Below are positions 57,700 to 64,000 of a stretch of 64,000 bases of DNA, piece by piece (the first letter of the stretch is position 1; each line of letters opens with the position of its first letter). A model generated the notes under the pieces. The model did not search any database. It was not told the origin of the DNA and worked only from the letters and a program-made list of their open reading frames with translations. The stretch is from Zizania palustris (lineage: Eukaryota > Streptophyta > Magnoliopsida > Poales > Poaceae). The stretch covers positions 12,852,916 through 12,916,915 of the forward strand of contig JAAALK010000084.1 in the NCBI GenBank assembly GCA_019279435.1, in the 5' to 3' direction. Made by a program: the position numbers and the translations under genes.

Positions 57700-57891
57700 T
57701 CGGGTGGAGCAATGGAGGTGGGAGCGAGTGGCACTGAGCGAGGGTGTCAAGACATGGGGCATGAGGTGGTGCTACATAGAGAAGTAGAGGTAGGGGCAAG
57801 GTTGTGCTAGGTTGGGATGAGTGGGGCATTCCCTGGTCCCGTGCAGAGCAGCGGATTGGGGATCGAGATGGTGCGAGGCCTAGGCACGAGT
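57700..57891. other. Unassigned GC-richer spacer
   Basis: Purine-rich, low-copy-looking DNA between repeat E and the CACTA end. Its last 38 bp are part of the 152-bp duplication described next. Confidence 0.4.
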
Positions 57892-58157
57892 CACTACAAG
57901 AAAAACTAAATTTGTCGAGTACCAAAATCTTCTCCGAGTGCATTATTTTAGGTACTCGGTAAATATGATTTTGCTGAGTATTTTTGAAAAAAAAAACACT
58001 TGGCAGATTGGGGATCGAGATGGTGTTAGGCCTAGGCACGAGTCAATAAAAGAAAAACTAAATTTGTCGAGTACCAAAATCTTCTCCGAGTGCATTATTT
58101 CAGGTACTCGGTAAATATGATTTTGCCGAGTATTTTTGAAAAACACTCGGCAAATAA
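57854..58157 (+). repeat. 152-bp direct duplication spanning a CACTA terminus
   Basis: Two tandem copies (57854-58005 and 58006-58157) share GATTGGGGATCGAGATGGTG, the CACTA end and its first subterminal repeats. The first copy has the canonical CACTACAAGAAAA and the second a mutated CAATAAAAGAAAA. Confidence 0.8.
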
Positions 58158-59074
58158 TTTTACTAGGCAAAACGGGAGGTTTGCGGAGTGTCTAATAGGA
58201 ATGCACTCATAAAACCTATGATACTCAGCAAAAAACAAAAAATGAAATTCATACTAATGGACATCGGGACGACGTATTTGGACGGTTTTGCGCGGGTTCG
58301 TCGAGAAAAACACTCGGCAAACCCAAAATATGCATCATTTTGTGTGAAAAAATATTTCTAATCTATGTGATATTTGAAACTTTGTTTGAGCTTGAAATTT
58401 TTTCTATACTCACAATAACATATCTTATTCCATGTTAAAATTTTGCATTTTTAGGTACGTTTTCCATTTTAATTCATTAATTATGTTTATATGATTTTAA
58501 TTGAAATAGGTGAAATTTGAACGGCAAATGACTAAAATAACAGAAAAATCATATTCATGTTTTTGAGTCCATTTTGAGTTCTTATCCACAAAATTGAAAG
58601 AAATTTTGGAAAATGTAGGTTGCAACACTCGATTGGTAACTTGGAGCTTAATGGTTTTTTAATTCTAAAAAATCAAATAAAGTTTGGAAAACACGAGAGA
58701 TGTCATGATGTTATGATATAATATATATATATATATATTGTGATAAAAATTTAAAAATATTTTGGAAAAGTTGTCATATATGATGTTAAGAAACAAGAGA
58801 TAATTCAAAAAGGAATTAGAGTTTAGAGAAGTAATTGATTAGGTTTGAAAGCATATTGATGGTTAAATATTTGTTTGAACTTGAAATGTTTTTTACAATC
58901 AAAATACAATTTAATTCATATCATGTAAATTTTTTTATATTTTTCTAGGTAAATTTACTATTTTTAATTTGTTAAGTGTTTTTATAGGATTTATATTGAA
59001 ATAGGTCAAATTTGAACTGCAAGTATACGAAATAATGAACCAAAATTTATAGAAACATCATATTTGTTGGCGTA
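57892..59074 (+). mobile_element. CACTA (En/Spm) transposon end, interrupted by H
   Basis: The terminus CACTACAAGAAAAACTAAAT at 57892 is the classic plant CACTA inverted-repeat start. It is followed by repeated subterminal words of the type ACTCGGCAAA and GTACTCGGTAAA, the expected transposase-binding array, and then by AT-rich filler with internal repeats (TTTGTTTGAGCTTGAAA and variants). There is no transposase ORF in the visible part. Element H begins at 59075 and the other CACTA end is outside the window. Confidence 0.78.
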
Positions 59075-59559
59075 AAAGATTACGCTAACAGGTTTCTGTA
59101 GAAAAGAAACTAACAAACGAAGTGTTTGCGAAGCAAACTGTTCTAAGCCTCCAAAAGGATAATAGCTTAGAATAGTTCGAAAGTGTGTATTGAATTACTT
59201 GTAATCGGTCCCTATTACAGGGTGAAATGGGGGGTATTTATAGGCCTAAACATTAAGGAAAAGACCTATTTACCCCTCTATTACAACCGACATTAAGGAA
59301 ACTATTCGGTTTCCTTAATAGGGCTAAAATGGTAAAAGACTAATCTAATAGGATAGAAGATAAGTCTTCCATCTTAGCTGGCAGAAAAGATCCTGAAGGG
59401 CTTTGGTTCGAAGACATACTTCGAACCAGTGCCTGTCTTCGGGCTTCGAACCAGGTTCTGAGCATCTTCGAAGAAAGTCTTCGAACAATCTTCGAACTAG
59501 TTGGCTGTCTTCATGCTGCTTTAGCAATAACCCCGAAGATGAGATATTTTCCCCCAACA
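59075..59559 (-). repeat. 3' LTR of element H (G family, reverse orientation)
   Basis: It starts TGTTGGCGTAAAAGATTACG and ends TTTTCCCCCAACA, the reverse complement of the G LTR ends. A minus-strand TATA (TATTTATA on plus) is at 59235-59242. The adjacent ATAGCCCCTCGAATAC is the inverted polypurine tract. The length is 485 bp against 527 bp in G. Confidence 0.85.
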
Positions 59560-59889
59560 ATAGCCCCTCGAATACGCTTCTCCGTTCGACCTGTAACGTT
59601 AGGAGAGCAGTATATGGAAAGAAAAGATAACCAATCATAGGAGTTATTGATTTTCGTTTTATCTCCGAAATGCATGAAGATATGAACTTCGAATCAGTCA
59701 TAAGGTAATTACTTTTCGAACCATCTTAGAACTGACTCAGGAAGTTCGAAAGTCTTTTCAGACTTAGAAAAAATAGTCGTTAGTTTCTGTTTCTAACGGA
59801 AGCTATACGAGGCGTTATTTTCGGAGGAAAATAACAGGCGGGAATGCGAAAGGGCAGAACCCAAACGGTAACAAACGGAAAGATTAGGC

Positions 59890-59897
59890 TATAAATA
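59890..59897 (+). promoter_or_regulatory. TATA box of the H antisense gene
   Basis: TATAAATA lies 149 bp before the ATG at 60039 and points to a start site near 59920-59930. It lies outside the LTR, inside the element. The G copy has the same motif at the homologous end, so the antisense gene appears to have a promoter of its own. Confidence 0.68.
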
Positions 59898-60038
59898 AAG
59901 AGCCCCAAAACTTACCTGATTACCTTTTCACCGCTTCTTCCTAGTCAAAAGCTTTTTGAGCCCTTCAAGTTCTTGAGCCCTAGCCTTCGAGTTCTTGAGC
60001 CCCAGTCTCCATTCCCTCAGATCAATCCGGCAATCGCG

Positions 60039-63000
60039 ATGGTGAAGACCAAAGGATCCGCGCCTCCTTCGGCCTTGGCTCGGCAGCAGGCAGCTGCAGC
60101 AGCAGCAGCGGCGACATTGGCGGCGGCACCCTCGACGCGGGCGACGATTTCCATGGCAGCAGGGGGGAGAAATCCCCAAATCCCCGACGACCAAGGTCTG
60201 TGCCCACCCTCAACCAAGTACTTGGATCAATCTTTTGAGTTGGGGCCGTCTACCTGCAAGAAAGAGTCTTTGGCAATCACAGCGGGGGGAAAGATTAGTG
60301 ATGGGGTTATGATTCGGAAGCCGGGCAAAGAATCGATTCCATCACCGAGACCCGGAGAAGTTGTAGTGTTCGAAGCTTTTTTCGAAGCGGGCTTGGGCCT
60401 CCCGGCTGTGGATTTCTTAGCCGAAGTACTCGACTTGTTTCATGTAACCCTCCCCCAGCTGTCTCCGAATGCTGTAGCCAGATTAGCCATCTTCGAGTGG
60501 GCACTAAGAGCCGAAGGTTGTGAGGGGAGGGCTGAAATCTTCGCTGTGCTACATAGAGCAACTTGTCAGCCAAAGACCTTCGTAGGCTCCGAAGGTGAGA
60601 AGGTGGTGGTTTCCTTCGGAAGCATCAATTTTAGGCTTCGTGATGAATATGCCCTGCAATTCCCTGCTAAGGCCATCAATGCTAGATGGTACACCGATTG
60701 GGTTCTGAGGTGGTTTTATGCCGAAGTTGGAATAAGTAGTCCTCTGGCCGGTCCCCTCAAGGAAATCCAGTTCCGGAAAGAAGCCTTAGTGCAACCCGAC
60801 GAAGGCCAACTCGAGGCTCGCCTCAATTTGCTTCAGAAAATCAGCAGAAGGTTGAGCATGCGGGACTTAGCCGAAGAGTTCCTCGGACTTCAAATTCCTC
60901 CGTTGATGGCCAACTGGCCTATCGCCTTCGAGGATGACTCGGAAGGCGGTCTTCGCAAGATAAGCTATACTTCGAGCCCTGCAGGTAACTTCGAAACCAA
61001 CATGCATAATACATATTTACTTCGAAGAAAGATTAACTTGAATTATTTTTTAGCTTCTTCAGCCCCTATTACTTCAGAGCAAATTGTAAGGGCTTCGGAG
61101 AAGATTTTGGGTGCTCCAACTCCGTCAGAAAAAGAATGGCGAATCAAATTAGTCGGAAGTTGGGAGCGATTTAACAGAGTATGGGGAATGCTGGAGTTGA
61201 CTCCACCCCCTCTGATGGATTGGGTGCCTCAGGAGAAAGGCCCCAAGAAAAGAGTAGCTGAAGCCGGAGCTTCAGGTTCAGCAAAGACTCCGGTGAAGAA
61301 GGTGGCTCGAAAACCTAAGAATCTCGCACCTTTGGATCCTGCTCCTTCAAGCTCAAGAACCTCACTTTCTGGTTCTAAAGAGGACGAAGGTATTTTATTA
61401 GTAAAATTAATTGATGAAGATGCAACTCAACGAAGTATTCACATTGAAGATACTGCAGGTATTCCGGAGCCTCAAGCCAACATCGAAGAAGTAAGAGCTC
61501 CGGATACCCAGGAAGAACAAATCGAAGCCCCTATGGGTGTAGATGAGGCCGAAGTGCCTGCGAACGTACCGGAGTCTGGAGATAATGTTGATCAACCAAT
61601 GACTTCGGTAGTTCAAGAAGATACAACTCAGGCTGGAGTTCCTGTGGATGAAGGTGGAGTCGAAGTCACTATGGCTTCGATTCTCGAAGAAGTAACGAGG
61701 ACTCTTCAGGACGATGCTCCTGCAGTCCAAGATTTAGCGGCTGATTCGGATGAGGACTACACTTTTGATCCTCCGATCAGTCCGGTGCTCGATATTCCAG
61801 AAAATGTCGAAGGTAAATTTTGCTTAATTCTTATCAATTTTTGCAAAATTATACAATGTGTAATATTTTTGTTTTTTCAGAGCCTCCTGTTGTCGAAGTA
61901 TCCCTCGAAGATACAATTCAAAGACCTTCGACAACTTCGGAGCCACAACCGGGGGTTACTCTACCGGGGCCTGGAAGAGGAAAAAGACACATAGAGCCTC
62001 TCCCAGCTCAAGGATCGACTTCATCTGAGTCAACAGATGAAAGCGAATCAACCGAGGGGGGGCCATCTTCGGAAGTTCCAAGGGCCTCGGAAGAACCCTC
62101 TGGACCTTCGCTAAGCAGAGCTGATCAGAAGGCTTTAGCACTGCTTCCTCTCATAACTCCATTTTTGGAGGAGAAAACCGGACTTGGGACTTTGGTTAAA
62201 CCTTTGGGTGAAGCCAGTCGCAAAGTCGGGGAAACAGAACTGGTAGCCCTTTTAAGCAGAGCGAAGGGTTCGGAGCTTAATATTGCTGTGGAAAGAGCAG
62301 CTTATCAGGTATAAAGCATCTTCGAACCAAATAATGAATTATATATGAATAATTTCTTATTTAAGTTTTTCTTTTTTCTTAGCAAGCAGTCTTAGCCCGC
62401 GCTGCAGCTTTATCAAGCGAAAACGAAATTGCTCAACTTCGGGAAGAAACGAAACTCTTCAAAGAAATTTTAACTTCTCCGAAGGTCGAGTAGCTCAAAT
62501 GGACAATGTAATACTAGCAGAGCGAAGGGCTAGGCAAAGCTTGGAGGCTGCGAAGAAGGAGCTCGAAGCAGAAAGAATTGTGCTTCGGGCAGAGATTGAA
62601 AGACTGCGGACGGAGGATGCTGCCAAAGGGACTGAACTTGTAAGGCTACAAGAAGAAGCTGGCCAACTCCGGACTCAGAAGAATGCTTTGACTACGGAGA
62701 ATGCTAGAATCTCCGGAGTTTTAGCAGAAACGACTTCGGTTAAGGATGTACTTAATGCAGAAAAAATCAAGTCTGAGAAGGTGGCTTCGGAGGTCATCGA
62801 ACAGATGCTAGGTGTCTTGGAGTACTTCGGTACTACTGGATCACTACCTTCGGATGACAATGTAACTCTGCTGCGCCGGCTAAAGAGGATCCAAGGAGCA
62901 GCGAAGCAAATGAAGACGGCAGGCATACGTTATGGAGAACTCTCCGGACAAGTGTCTGCCCTTGGAATACTTCGCTACTACGAGGATTTGGGCCAAACAA

Positions 63001-63755
63001 TCACTCCGAGCGCAGAGGGCTCCATCATCTTCGACGACACGAGACTTTTGACTCCTTCCGAAGGCGTAGCTACTGCTTGGCGAGCCTTCCAGACTTCGTG
63101 GAGAGCCGAAGGTCGATCTGCGATCAAGGCTTGGATTGATGAAGGCCAACGCCAAAAGCAAGTTCGGAGTCAAGCTTCGAGCAGTCAGCCTCCTCCGAAC
63201 CCGCAGGTTTAGGATTATTTAGGATTTTTTGATTATGTAAAGCTGATGCTTGTAAATATTTATCAATGAAAATCTTGTTTGTCATATTTTTAGGCTTTGC
63301 CTCTTATGGAAGATATCGAAGTGTTAGAGCTTAACAGCGAACTTCGCTCACTGTGGAACACCTTCGAACTTCTAAAGAGTTATAAACGTCCTCGATTCCT
63401 TATCCCTCGAGATGACTCCGGCGTTATTGCGCCCGAAGTAATCAAAGACGTATTGTCTTATATTAAAGAGGAAGATAAAGAGATCGACGCAAACACCTCG
63501 TCTTCTGAAGACACTAATTGGTCCGAAGACGAAGGTGAAGCCCAAAATAAAAGATCTGAAGATCTTAGAAGCTGGGAGAGAAGCCCCGAGCGGCTTCGAA
63601 CTTGGGCCGAGCTTCAACAAGAACAGAAGGATTTTAGAGCTTCGAAGGGGAGGAAGAGAGTAAACGCAAAGTTCTTAGAACTTCCGATGTTGGAACTAGT
63701 CGTTCCACCCCTAGCTCTCGGGACCGAAGAGGTCTCCGATTCCATCTTGGTATAA
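60039..63755 (+). CDS. Antisense gene of element H: five-exon 'putative gypsy type transposon' protein
   Basis: Inferred exons are 60039-60984, 61054-61812, 61881-62308, 62383-63206 and 63294-63755. The four introns (69, 68, 74 and 87 nt) are AT-rich with GT-AG ends. The ATG is chosen because G starts the same way (MVKTKG, MAKTSH). The protein opens with an alanine-rich leader. From about residue 104 a folded domain with EAFFEAGLGLPAVDFLAEVL, LSPNAVARLAIFEWALRA and NARWYTDWVLRWFY resembles the plant family named 'putative gypsy type transposon' (Transposase_28). A basic KKRVAEAG...PVKKVARKPK segment near residue 380 looks like a nuclear signal. Acidic/serine-rich and coiled-coil regions follow, then an exon-5 domain with PRFLIPRDDSG. 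One missing base near 62475 breaks exon 4; with it the gene is 1,140 codons including the stop. The function is unknown, and it could regulate or assist the element. Confidence 0.78.
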
Positions 63756-64000
63756 ATACCAATTTTTCATAATGTAATCTGTAAACACATTTATTTCAAT
63801 AATGAATGCCGATTTAAAATTGTCTCCATATTACTAGCCCCTCTTTGGGTATAAGCAACTTCGAACTGTATTCAAAGATGGTTATGCGCAAAGAAAAACT
63901 TCGGAGTACAATTTTTGGGGGGTTCGGAGCCCCTCTGTTATTTAAAGATCTTTTGAAATCTTATGAAATGTCTTCGACCTTTGTAGTCAGAAGAATGGTA
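63756..64000 (+). other. Downstream region of the H antisense gene
   Basis: AT-rich 3' sequence containing TTTCAATAATGAATGCC near 63795, a weak polyadenylation-type signal for the antisense gene. It then gives way to CGAAG-rich element sequence homologous to G near 41500-41660. No gene is present. Confidence 0.5.

Larger units (their letters stand above)
59560..64000 (-). mobile_element. Element H, Tat-lineage gypsy, partial (continues past the window)
   Basis: This is the region just inside the 3' LTR of a second G-family element lying in the opposite direction to G. It contains the antisense gene, which therefore reads on the plus strand. From 63760 to the end the sequence matches the G region around 41450-41660 in reverse complement (CCCCTCTTTGG, TTCGGAGCCCC). 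Pol would lie beyond 64000. The left flank ATATT cannot be matched because the other end is outside. Confidence 0.83.

Noticed and set aside
57689..58170. Two minus-strand frames sharing a repeated peptide
   Set aside because: They arise from the 152-bp direct duplication at the CACTA end.
59973..60038. Upstream extension of the H antisense protein from a non-ATG codon
   Set aside because: There is no ATG in this stretch, and the G copy begins at the position homologous to the ATG at 60039.
1..64000. CRISPR arrays, prophage, rRNA or tRNA genes
   Set aside because: Nothing of the kind is visible. The tRNA-like words are retrotransposon primer binding sites.

Overview
The window looks like intergenic nuclear DNA of a large grass (Poaceae) genome. 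The grounds are the repeat families: SIRE-type and other Ty1/copia elements, Tat-lineage Ty3/gypsy elements, a CACTA end, Mutator-like elements and a hAT element. The species cannot be read from the sequence. Only one ordinary host gene is convincing, a three-exon gene at 2246-3696 encoding a homologue of 'cadmium-induced protein AS8'. No rRNA, tRNA or CRISPR was seen.

Layout. 1-2040: remnants of an LTR family (called R here) and AT-rich DNA. 2041-3960: the AS8-like gene. 4219-8832: three DNA transposons (MULE-type 4570-5359, hAT 5394-6061 with a perfect 8-bp target duplication, MULE-type 8354-8823) in low-information DNA. 8833-11550: nothing recognisable. 11551-57699: a stack of nested LTR retrotransposons that can be resolved from target-site duplications (TSDs). 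A small TRIM-like repeat (E) was hit by solo LTR R (TSD CTATT). R was hit by minus-strand copia element C (12782-57350, TSD CCCAG). C took SIRE-type element T1 in its left LTR, Tat-type gypsy element G in its RNase H region (34961-49918) and a solo T-family LTR (T5, TSD GAGGA) in its right LTR. T1 was hit, 6 bp from the end of its 5' LTR, by a second T element, T2 (15427-26194, TSD CCAGT). G was hit by another LTR-like insert (K) and by a solo T LTR (T4, TSD CACTC). 57892-59074: the end of a CACTA transposon, into which a second G-family element (H, reverse orientation) inserted at 59075; H runs off the window.

The age order agrees with the nesting. By eye the C LTRs differ by roughly 15 percent or more, the G LTRs by about 8 percent, and the T2 LTRs by one substitution and one poly-C indel in 1.95 kb. 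T2 is therefore very young, yet its pol carries several single-base frameshifts while gag is open. It is either a copy mobilised in trans or an affected assembly.

The most interesting content is an antisense gene carried by the G/H family. In H it lies on the plus strand at 60039-63755: five exons, four short introns, a TATA box of its own about 150 bp upstream, and about 1,139 residues once one frameshift is allowed for. In G the same gene lies on the minus strand (41755-48921), decayed and interrupted by K and T4, but with homologous exons, introns at the same four places and a TATA box at the same end. The element is therefore ambisense: gag-pol on one strand, and a spliced gene for a nuclear-looking coiled-coil protein with a 'putative gypsy type transposon' domain on the other.
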